From NCBI GenBank assembly GCA_049282265.1, contig JBAPTR010000318.1, positions 1 through 32,801 on the forward strand: a stretch of DNA of 32,801 nt. The letters are read 5' to 3'. Every line of letters begins with the position of its first letter. Position 1 is the first letter of the stretch. The position numbers and the translations under genes are program-made. Source of the DNA: CAYUCJ01 sp049282265. Its GTDB lineage: Bacteria; Desulfobacterota; DSM-4660; Desulfatiglandales; Desulfatiglandaceae. Below, piece after piece: positions 23,392 to 29,437 of this stretch. Under the pieces are notes generated by a model. The model was not told the origin of the DNA. It saw nothing but the letters and a program-made list of their open reading frames with translations, and searched no databases.

Positions 23392-23939
23392 TCTTCATGG
23401 AGATCTTTTATCATTATCTGGCAGTCGTGATATTTCCCCATTTGATCACAGACGAAGTCCTTTAACACGCCTCCCTTTGAGAAATGCAGTTTCTGAACGG
23501 CTTCAATGGCAAGATCCTCGAATCCCACCACAAAATCAGCACGCATCTTTTTGAGTCCCAGGTCCATGGCCCTCTTGATCAGGTCGAATACCATCCAGGT
23601 TCCCAGCCTTTTGCCCCTGAAGGGCTCTCCCACCATAATCCTGAGTATCCCCACATGTTTTCTTCCACCAGCGGACCGCCACAGGAGACTGGCATGCGCC
23701 ACGATCTCTTCCTCACAAACAGCAGTGATACAAAAGGCATTGCCTCTTTCCTGGTTATCGATCCATTGCTCGATCACCTCCGGTTTGCAGGGGTCCTCTT
23801 TTAAAAACCACCGGTCTTTCGGGGGTAGCTTCCGATAAAAAGACACCAGTTTCTCCAGGACCGAACGATCGACGGGCCTCAGCACTACCTCTTTCCCATC
23901 AGTTAACACCACTTCTTTCGGATATCTTTCGTAGATCAT
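23376..23939 (-). CDS. GNAT family N-acetyltransferase
   Basis: A 187-residue single-domain GNAT protein. It has the opening strand EVVLRPVDRSVLEKLVSFYR, the core strand HVGILRIMVGEPF followed by the acetyl-CoA loop RGKRLGTWMV, and the terminal YHDCQIMIKDL. The substrate cannot be read. ATG 23939 follows AAAGGA at good spacing. It runs into the AcuA-like gene with a short overlap. The sequence around the loop resembles GNAT domains found in Pat-type proteins, so protein acetylation is possible but unproven. Confidence 0.9.
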   Translation of the reverse strand: MIYERYPKEVVLTDGKEVVLRPVDRSVLEKLVSFYRKLPPKDRWFLKEDPCKPEVIEQWIDNQERGNAFCITAVCEEEIVAHASLLWRSAGGRKHVGILRIMVGEPFRGKRLGTWMVFDLIKRAMDLGLKKMRADFVVGFEDLAIEAVQKLHFSKGGVLKDFVCDQMGKYHDCQIMIKDLHEEWGDF

Positions 23940-24123
23940 GGCTCATCCTTTCTTGTGTTCCTTCATTGCATGGACAGTCAGGATTCATAGGGACACATGG
24001 ACATCCCGTTTGACTCATGCAATCATTGAAACAAAATTTGCAGGACTTTACAAGCAACCTTCGTGACAGCTCACTCAATGAGGAAAACATTTGCCCGGAT
24101 ATCTGGAGCATGCTACCATGCAC
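23899..24123 (-). CDS. Possible small Cys-rich protein
   Basis: An open frame of up to 74 residues whose second half carries seven cysteines in close pairs (CKFCFNDCMSQTGCPCVP, then DCPC), suggesting metal or Fe-S binding. Only a GTG at 24123 or internal ATGs are available and none has a clear ribosome-binding site. The 3' end overlaps the GNAT gene by 41 bp in another frame. The Cys pattern argues for a real gene; the overlap and weak start argue against. It could also be the tail of a lost larger protein. Confidence 0.35.
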   Translation of the reverse strand: MHGSMLQISGQMFSSLSELSRRLLVKSCKFCFNDCMSQTGCPCVPMNPDCPCNEGTQERMSHDLRKISERSGVN

Positions 24124-24259
24124 ACATTCAGCATACCCGTACTGAATGCAACTGCAGTAAGTGACTTGATTGATACTCCTTTCTCAGAGGCAGACGGCAG
24201 GTGGGTTAGCGAGAATACACGAATCGAATGAATTTCAGGAGAAACCAAGAGGAGACAGG

Positions 24260-24835
24260 ATGCTTCGAAAAATAGTGGTCAGCCCTTACCAGACAAACTG
24301 CTACGTACTCGGGTGGGAGAAAACGGGTGATGGCCTGGTCATCGATCCGGGCGATGAGGTGTTCCGCATTGTCAAGGAAATCTCAAAAAACGGTCTCAAA
24401 ATAAAATACATCCTCATCACACATGGCCATGTGGACCACATCGGCGGCGCCGCGGAACTCAAGCGGATTACGCAGGCCCCGGTCTGGATCCACGCCCTGG
24501 ACGCTTCGGGGCTCGATTTTCAACCGGACGGTTATCTTGACGAGGGTCAGGAAATTCAAGTGGGTGGCTATTCCCTCAAGGTCATCCACACGCCGGGGCA
24601 CTCCCCGGGAGGAGTCTGCTTTCACACAGCGGGAGCTGTTTTCACAGGCGACACTCTCTTTGCCGGCTCAATCGGGAGGACGGATTTCCCAGGTGGAAAT
24701 CATTCCGCACTCCTGGAAGGGGTCCTCAAGAAGATATTCCCACTGGGCGATGATCTGCGCATCTACCCGGGTCATGGACCGGCCAGCAGCATCGGCCATG
24801 AACGGATGACCAATCCGTTTTTCCGGACCCGATAG
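24260..24835 (+). CDS. Metallo-beta-lactamase-fold hydrolase (glyoxalase II-like)
   Basis: A 191-residue single-domain hydrolase with every metal ligand in place: THGHVDH (H55, H57, D59, H60), H114 in HTPGHSPGG, D131 in FTGDTLF and H172 in YPGHGP. The length and motif spacing fit the YcbL/glyoxalase II-like group that hydrolyses thioesters such as S-lactoylglutathione. With no glutathione-specific C-terminal domain, the true substrate is open. GAGGAG (24249-24254) lies 5 nt before ATG 24260, which rejects the longer frame from 24170. It is transcribed away from the GNAT genes and stands alone. Confidence 0.93.
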   Translation: MLRKIVVSPYQTNCYVLGWEKTGDGLVIDPGDEVFRIVKEISKNGLKIKYILITHGHVDHIGGAAELKRITQAPVWIHALDASGLDFQPDGYLDEGQEIQVGGYSLKVIHTPGHSPGGVCFHTAGAVFTGDTLFAGSIGRTDFPGGNHSALLEGVLKKIFPLGDDLRIYPGHGPASSIGHERMTNPFFRTR

Positions 24836-24882
24836 ATCACCTGAGATCCTGTCTCCCTGCTTCCGGACAGAAACCGGACGCC

Positions 24883-25062
24883 CTATCCTGTGCCATAGAT
24901 TTCCTTCACCATTTCAAAAAACCAGGGTGGCCTCTGGAACAGAACATAGATAAGGAAAATCCCGATGATCGGGACAGGAATCACCACATCTACGATTCCC
25001 ATTAAAATTAGAAAGATAAGGCACTTACTCTTTATACCCATACAAGGCTTTCCCCTTCTCAT
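24883..25062 (-). CDS. Small membrane protein downstream of the Ste24-type protease
   Basis: A 59-residue frame with a basic start (MRRGKPCMGIKSK) and a long hydrophobic run (about residues 14-43) containing IPVPIIGIFLIYVLFQRPPW, then a polar tail ending YGTG. The positive-inside rule puts the N-terminus in the cytoplasm, with one long or two short membrane segments. It follows the protease gene on the same strand after 37 bp that hold a GC-rich hairpin, so it may be in the same operon. The start could also be the ATG eight codons in, which has AAGGGG upstream. No known family is recognised. Confidence 0.6.
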   Translation of the reverse strand: MRRGKPCMGIKSKCLIFLILMGIVDVVIPVPIIGIFLIYVLFQRPPWFFEMVKEIYGTG

Positions 25063-25080
25063 GATGAAATAGTCACGACT

Positions 25081-25098
25081 CCCCGGCCTAGCCCGGGG
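25081..25098. other. GC-rich hairpin between protease and small membrane gene
   Basis: CCCCGG (25081-25086) and CCGGGG (25093-25098) form a perfect 6-bp stem with a 6-nt loop. It stands 2 bp after the protease stop and before the small gene on the minus strand. No T-run follows in that direction, so partial termination or mRNA processing is more likely than full termination. Confidence 0.55.
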
Positions 25099-25099
25099 C

Positions 25100-26338
25100 T
25101 TATCCTGAAATCCTGTTGATGTCCCTGATCCGCTCCAGGATCGGCGGATGTGAATAGTTCAAGAAAACGTAAAAGGGATGGGGCTGAAGATTTGACAGGT
25201 TGTGAACCGACAGTTTTTTCAGTGCCATGGCAAATGCCCGCGGATTCCGTGTCGTTTCAACAGCAAAGCGATCCGCCTCTCTCTCATTTCTTCTGGACCA
25301 CATTTTCAAGAAAAGACCCATCACAAATTCCAGGGGGGAATAGAGGATCGCAAAGAACACCAGTCCCGCATAAACGGATCGCGGCCCAACATAAAAGGCA
25401 TCAAAAAGGCCTTGGGAGGAGATGAAAAGAGAGAGTATGTAAAACATAACTCCGGTTTGTACAATCCCAAGGATGAGGGTCTTGAGGACATGCTTCTTCT
25501 TGAAGTGTCCGGTTTCGTGAGCCAGGACTGCTACCAGTTCCGGAACGGCATGTTGCTCGATCAGGGTATCAAAAAGGACGATGCGCCTGTGTTTTCCGAA
25601 TCCGGTGAAGAAGGCGTTGGACTTGCCGGAACGTTTTGAGCCGTCCATGACGTAAATATTCTCAACGGGAAAATCAATGGATCGGGCATAAGAAAGGATC
25701 GCCGATCTGAGCTCACCCGGCTCAAGGGGTGTGAACTTGTTGAAGAGGGGCATGATCCAGGTGGGAGCAACAAAAGTGACCCCGAGCATAAAGAGCGTTA
25801 CGGCAAACCAGCAATAGATCCATGCATGCTCACCGGCGAATTGAAAAAAGGCCAGGATGCCGGCGATAAGAGGCACGCCGAGCACAACCCCAAGGAACGT
25901 TGCTTTCAACATATCCATGAAGAAAACCCGCCGGCTGGTCCTGTTGAATCCGAATCGCTCCTCAATGACAAACGTTCCGTATAATTTGAAAGGCAGAGAC
26001 AGCAACCCTTTGACCACTGCCAGGGTTCCTATGAAGAGTAGACCCGTCAGGATCGGTCCCTGTTCTAAAGAACGCATCCAACCATCGAGAAACGGGAACC
26101 CCCGCCCGAACCAGAATGCCAGGAAAACAGCGAGGCTGAAGCCGGAGGTCAGCCAGCCGAAACGTGTATTCGTCCTGAGATATTTCTGGGACTTGCCATA
26201 CCCTTCTTCGTCGAAGACATCCTGGAAACCAGACGGAAGATCCTCGTGAAGTGCTCTCAAATTCAACACATCTGCGAAGATGTGGAGGAAAACTTCTGCA
26301 AGGATGGCAGGCAATATAATCAGAGCGAAAACATTCAT
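25100..26338 (-). CDS. M48 family Ste24/CAAX-prenyl-protease-type metallopeptidase
   Basis: A 412-residue integral membrane zinc protease. The N-terminal M48_N region has several membrane helices (about 3-24, 64-80, 98-118, 145-170, 175-195). The catalytic HEXXH is H274-E-T-G-H278 (LAHETGHFKKKHV), and the third ligand region is RRNEREADRFAV near residue 350. The SGKSNAFFTGFGKHRRIVLFD segment, with Asn-Ala-Phe, is typical of the Ste24 subgroup. It probably degrades or clips membrane proteins; bacteria with this family generally lack prenylated CAAX substrates. ATG 26338 has AAGAGGA about 9 nt upstream. The length is normal for the family, so the gene is intact. Confidence 0.94.
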   Translation of the reverse strand: MNVFALIILPAILAEVFLHIFADVLNLRALHEDLPSGFQDVFDEEGYGKSQKYLRTNTRFGWLTSGFSLAVFLAFWFGRGFPFLDGWMRSLEQGPILTGLLFIGTLAVVKGLLSLPFKLYGTFVIEERFGFNRTSRRVFFMDMLKATFLGVVLGVPLIAGILAFFQFAGEHAWIYCWFAVTLFMLGVTFVAPTWIMPLFNKFTPLEPGELRSAILSYARSIDFPVENIYVMDGSKRSGKSNAFFTGFGKHRRIVLFDTLIEQHAVPELVAVLAHETGHFKKKHVLKTLILGIVQTGVMFYILSLFISSQGLFDAFYVGPRSVYAGLVFFAILYSPLEFVMGLFLKMWSRRNEREADRFAVETTRNPRAFAMALKKLSVHNLSNLQPHPFYVFLNYSHPPILERIRDINRISG

Positions 26339-26494
26339 GGGTGGCGTCCTCTTGCGGAAAATCAGGCGATCATTTCAAAGAGGACACATGGTACGCTGGT
26401 GGAAAAAGAAAGTAAAGGTCAGGGACCCGAAAGCCCGGCTTTCGTTATCCCGGACCCGAGGCCTTCCATTTCAATGGGGTTTGGAAAGGCCGTT

Positions 26495-26728
26495 TCATTG
26501 GGTTGTGTGGATTCGGGGCGATCGAGGACTTCGGCCCGACAGGAGGTAGGAAATCAAACCGTAAGGCGTATTCCTTCTGCCTGTCCCCGGAGTCTTCAGG
26601 TAAACCGACCTCTTGTGGGGATTCTCAGCCGGTCTTAAGACGGATTCTGCCCCGGCTTCAGGAAACATCACCTTAAGCCAGGAAATCAGCCTATCGTTTC
26701 CCGCAGGATCATCGAGCATCCTTGCCAT
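26495..26728 (-). CDS. Small protein of unknown family, paralogue of 27462-27770
   Basis: A 77-residue frame beginning MARMLDDPAGNDRLISWLKV with GGGAGGTG 5 nt before ATG 26728. The stretch NDRLISWLKVMFPEAGAESV parallels NDSLISYLRSLFPDCEIRMV in the protein at 27462, both followed by an RP pair. The two therefore form a small local family. The helix-turn pattern might be the start of a degenerate receiver-like fold, but I do not recognise it. The tail after about residue 40 is basic and low in order and may be read past a frameshift. Confidence 0.55.
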   Translation of the reverse strand: MARMLDDPAGNDRLISWLKVMFPEAGAESVLRPAENPHKRSVYLKTPGTGRRNTPYGLISYLLSGRSPRSPRIHTTQ

Positions 26729-26785
26729 TTTTTCACCTCCCTGACCCGGGTAAACCGGCCGGAGCCGGGCGAGCCGGAAATAGAC

Positions 26786-26816
26786 AAATATCAAATGAAA
26801 TCCAAATCCCTCAATG
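26786..26816. repeat. Second copy of the 19266-19453 repeat end
   Basis: Positions 26796-26816 match, in reverse complement, the segment at about 19404-19424 at 20 of 21 bases. The adjacent CAAATATCAAATGA (26786-26799) repeats the left end near 19308. It lies in the gap between the small unknown gene and the KH-domain gene. Confidence 0.65.
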
Positions 26817-26851
26817 CCAAAACATATCCTGCGCCATGTCTGGCTCCCCGA

Positions 26852-27082
26852 CTATTCGAGCACCTGGAGGAGGCTTCGTTTTTTCGCTTTGGAAGAAGCC
26901 GCGCTCAAGATGGTACGTATTGCCGACACGTTCCGCCCCTGTTTTCCAATGACTTTTCCGAAGTCCTCTTTGGCAACCCTCAATTCATAAATGGAGGTCT
27001 GATCTCCCTTCAGTTCATCAATTTTGACCTGCTCAGGATAGTCCACCAGGGCCTTTACAATATGACTGACCAGTGTTTTCAT
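26852..27082 (-). CDS. khpA: KH-domain RNA-binding protein (KhpA/YlqC family)
   Basis: A 76-residue protein that is entirely one KH domain: LVSHIVKALVDYPEQVKIDE, then RVAKEDFGKVIGKQGRNVSA with the GxxG loop GKQG. The length is normal for KhpA, which binds RNA and affects translation and cell division in other bacteria. GGAGTG precedes ATG 27082 at good spacing. The usual neighbours of khpA (rpsP, rimM) are absent here, so this may be an extra copy. It lies among other small genes on the same strand. Confidence 0.9.
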   Translation of the reverse strand: MKTLVSHIVKALVDYPEQVKIDELKGDQTSIYELRVAKEDFGKVIGKQGRNVSAIRTILSAASSKAKKRSLLQVLE

Positions 27083-27146
27083 CGGTCCACTCCTTTATCG
27101 ACAGAACAATCACAACTATGAATAGAAATTTCACATGCACACAGCC

Positions 27147-27365
27147 CTACCAATTCACGTCCCGGGATAGCGTGTAGTACGCGACCGACCCCTCATCCCC
27201 ATAAAATATCTCCTCCCTCGGTTCTTTGACCGACATGTATTCGCAACCACCACATCTCCAGCCATCCCACGATTGGCTGATGGCATAGTCCAGACATGCC
27301 CGATAATGAGGGCAGAACACATTTCTTCTTCCATGTTTCTTGATGGGCTTTTTAGTAATCTCCAT
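27147..27365 (-). CDS. Small four-Cys (zinc-ribbon-like) protein
   Basis: A 72-residue protein with CPHYRACLDYAI, then GWRCGGCEYM: C-x6-C and C-x2-C pairs about a dozen residues apart around a Trp. This is a likely metal-binding knuckle. The rest is charged, ending YYTLSRDVNW. AGGAGG stands 7 nt before ATG 27365; a longer in-frame version from 27425 lacks such a site. Proteins of this size and pattern are often seen beside redox or regulatory genes in anaerobes, but I cannot name a function. Confidence 0.75.
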   Translation of the reverse strand: MEITKKPIKKHGRRNVFCPHYRACLDYAISQSWDGWRCGGCEYMSVKEPREEIFYGDEGSVAYYTLSRDVNW

Positions 27366-27461
27366 TTGCAATCCTCCTCGATCCCCATGCTGTCTCGTTT
27401 CATCACTGGTTATTCTCGGCGGCAATCTTTCCCGCTGTGATCCAAAAAAACCGGGGCCTTC

Positions 27462-27770
27462 TTATTCCTTTTTCTTCCCATTGCCTGCCGCGACATGCCA
27501 TGGGTCCACAGAACCTTCTCCAATGAGCGCTACCGGCCTTGACACCATCCTTATCTCACAGTCGGGGAACAAGGACCTCAAATAGGAAATCAGGCTGTCG
27601 TTTTCCTGGGGTCGTTCCGTTAGGATGACGATTTTTTCCAATTTGGAGGCCCCCTCTTCAAAAACACAAATGGTTTTTGAGTCAGCAGGAGAGCCGGGTG
27701 CAGTCTCCCTCCCCACAGCACTTTCCCTTCCTCCGAAGGACACGATCCCCCCTCGGTTCAATGGGCGCAC
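27462..27770 (-). CDS. Small protein of unknown family, paralogue of 26495-26728
   Basis: An open frame of up to 102 residues. The conserved core is KLEKIVILTERPQENDSLIS, then YLRSLFPDCEIRMVSRP. The first strand/helix pattern (KIVILTERP) is reminiscent of the start of a receiver domain but lacks acidic residues. The start is uncertain: GTG 27770 is the longest option, and internal GTG or TTG codons, including the TTG just before EKIVIL, would leave only the conserved part. A -24/-12-like element lies upstream at 27841-27856 on this strand. Confidence 0.5.
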   Translation of the reverse strand: MRPLNRGGIVSFGGRESAVGRETAPGSPADSKTICVFEEGASKLEKIVILTERPQENDSLISYLRSLFPDCEIRMVSRPVALIGEGSVDPWHVAAGNGKKKE

Positions 27771-27840
27771 CTCCGCTGCTCAATAATTTCCAAGTCAATC
27801 TCCAAGGTTATGATGAGCCCTTTCATTGATAAATTGATTA

Positions 27841-27856
27841 CGCATTTACCATGCCA
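27841..27856 (-). promoter_or_regulatory. Weak candidate sigma-54 promoter for the small-gene cluster
   Basis: On the minus strand the sequence is TGGCATGGTAAATGCG. GG and GC are 10 bp apart and TGGCA is intact, but the -12 part reads ATGC instead of TTGC. It points toward the small genes from 27770 downward. It is weaker than the elements at 1885 and 12447. Confidence 0.4.
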
Positions 27857-27878
27857 CCGGACATGTTCCGGAGAACGG

Positions 27879-28023
27879 ATTGAATAGTCATATTTAATTC
27901 AATAGATTAGAGACAAACTATGGTGTTGCCGAGGTATGATCGGGATGGTGGGACGCGCATGGGGAAAGCACCATTTTGATATGGCTTGCGGATATTATTC
28001 TTCTGAATTCAATAGGTTAGAAA
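27879..28023. promoter_or_regulatory. Inverted and direct repeats upstream of the small-gene cluster
   Basis: ATTGAAT-N11-ATTCAAT forms an inverted repeat at 27879-27903. The sequence AATTCAATAGATTAGAGA (27896-27913) recurs 110 bp away as AATTCAATAGGTTAGAAA (28006-28023), 16 of 18 identical. They lie between the second sigma-54 activator gene and the -24/-12-like element at 27841, where an activator site would be expected. No gene is present between 27771 and 28060. Confidence 0.45.
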
Positions 28024-28060
28024 ATACAGATTCATTTTGGAAGGGTCTGTTTTGGCATCG

Positions 28061-29437
28061 CTAATCTTCCCCGTATGCTTCCAGTTTCCTGCGCAGGGTG
28101 GACAACCCAATGGCCAGCAATCTGGCCGTCAAGGCCTTGTTTCTGCCCGTGATATTATAGGCCTTTAGAATATGAGCCTTCTCCACCGCCGCCAGAGAAT
28201 CCAAGGATTCGGATCCGGACCGGGCGTCATGCCTGGGGACCCGCCTTTTTCTTCGAATATCATCGGGTAGAAGATCTGGCGTAATGGGTTTGCCCTGGGC
28301 CAGATTAACGACCGATTGGATAATGGACCTGAGTTCCCTGATGTTTCCGGGATAGTCATACTCCAGCAATACGCTTATGGTTTCTGCATCGATTCTCCCG
28401 GGCCCGGCGATGGGAGAGAATTCATCCAGGAAACTTTCTATCAACAGGGGAATGTCATTTCTTCTTTCCCTGAGGGGCGGAAGGTGAAGCCAAGCCCCCC
28501 TGAGCCTGTAGTAGAGATCCTTTCGAAAGGCCCCTTTGGCCATCAATCGGGTCAGATCTTCATTGGTGGCTGTGATGAGACGTATGTCCACCTTCTGGGA
28601 TTTGTCGGAGCCCAGTCTGGTAAATTCTCCATCCTGCAGCACGCGGAGCAATTTGCCCTGGAACTCGGCTGGCAGAATCCCGATTTCATCAAGGAAGAGG
28701 GTTCCCCGATTCGAACGCTGCAGTTGGCCCATACGCTCTTTTTCGGCCCCTGTAAAGGCTCCCTTGGTGTGGCCGAAGAACTCGGCATCAAAAAGACCCA
28801 TCGAGCCTGCGGGGGAGGCCATGTTTATGGCGGAAAATGGAAATTTGGCCCTGGAACTGGCCAGATGGATCGCCCTGGCCAGGAGTTCTTTTCCGGTTCC
28901 GCTTTCTCCGGTGATTAAAATCGGCACCCTGCTCGGGGCATGAAGTTCCGCCTCCTTCAATATCTTGATCACATTGGCGGAACTTGTGATGATGGAGCTG
29001 AAGGCCTCCGGGTGCCGGAGCCTGGGCACGGCATCGTCTTTCCGCATATTCAGGATATCAAGGAGTTTCCTGCGTTCCAATGCGCGATCAATGGCGGAAA
29101 CCAGGTCTTCCCGGGAAACGGGCTTGACCAGGTAGTCATAGGCCCCTTTCTTGAGACATTCAACGGCCAGCCTGGCTTCGTTCATGGCCGTCACCATGAT
29201 GCACTCCGTGGCAGGCCGGATTTTCTTGATGGCTTCAAGAAGCTCCACACCATTTAAGAACGGCATGGAGATATCGATCAGGGCAACGGCTATGGATTCC
29301 CCCCCTTCAAAAAGGGCCAGGGCCTTTCTGGGATCGCTCTCCAATCGAATATTCCGGAATCCGGAGGTAATCAAACCCCTTCTGACCGTTTCCAGGAAAT
29401 CCTGTTCATCATCAATGACAATAATCGAATTGTTCAT
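28061..29437 (-). CDS. NtrC-type sigma-54-dependent response regulator, second copy
   Basis: A 458-residue activator. The receiver has IVIDDE at 7-11, phospho-acceptor D55 in LIDISMP and a Lys in YLVKPV. The AAA+ domain has Walker A GESGTGKE (177-184), the GAFTGA loop (226-231) and FLDEIG. The Fis-type helix-turn-helix is near the end (NKALTARLLAIGLSTLRRKL). All elements for sigma-54 activation are intact. Its ATG directly follows the stop of the GAF-PAS kinase with no gap, so the two form a pair. Its recognition helix (IGLSTLRRKL) differs from that of the 303-1733 protein (LGLSRPTLHAKI), so it probably has a different site; the repeats at 27879-28023 are candidates. Confidence 0.96.
   Translation of the reverse strand: MNNSIIVIDDEQDFLETVRRGLITSGFRNIRLESDPRKALALFEGGESIAVALIDISMPFLNGVELLEAIKKIRPATECIMVTAMNEARLAVECLKKGAYDYLVKPVSREDLVSAIDRALERRKLLDILNMRKDDAVPRLRHPEAFSSIITSSANVIKILKEAELHAPSRVPILITGESGTGKELLARAIHLASSRAKFPFSAINMASPAGSMGLFDAEFFGHTKGAFTGAEKERMGQLQRSNRGTLFLDEIGILPAEFQGKLLRVLQDGEFTRLGSDKSQKVDIRLITATNEDLTRLMAKGAFRKDLYYRLRGAWLHLPPLRERRNDIPLLIESFLDEFSPIAGPGRIDAETISVLLEYDYPGNIRELRSIIQSVVNLAQGKPITPDLLPDDIRRKRRVPRHDARSGSESLDSLAAVEKAHILKAYNITGRNKALTARLLAIGLSTLRRKLEAYGED

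Noticed and set aside
24170..24259. Longer N-terminus for the metallo-hydrolase
   Set aside because: The extension is not hydrolase-like and the strong GAGGAG site fits ATG 24260.
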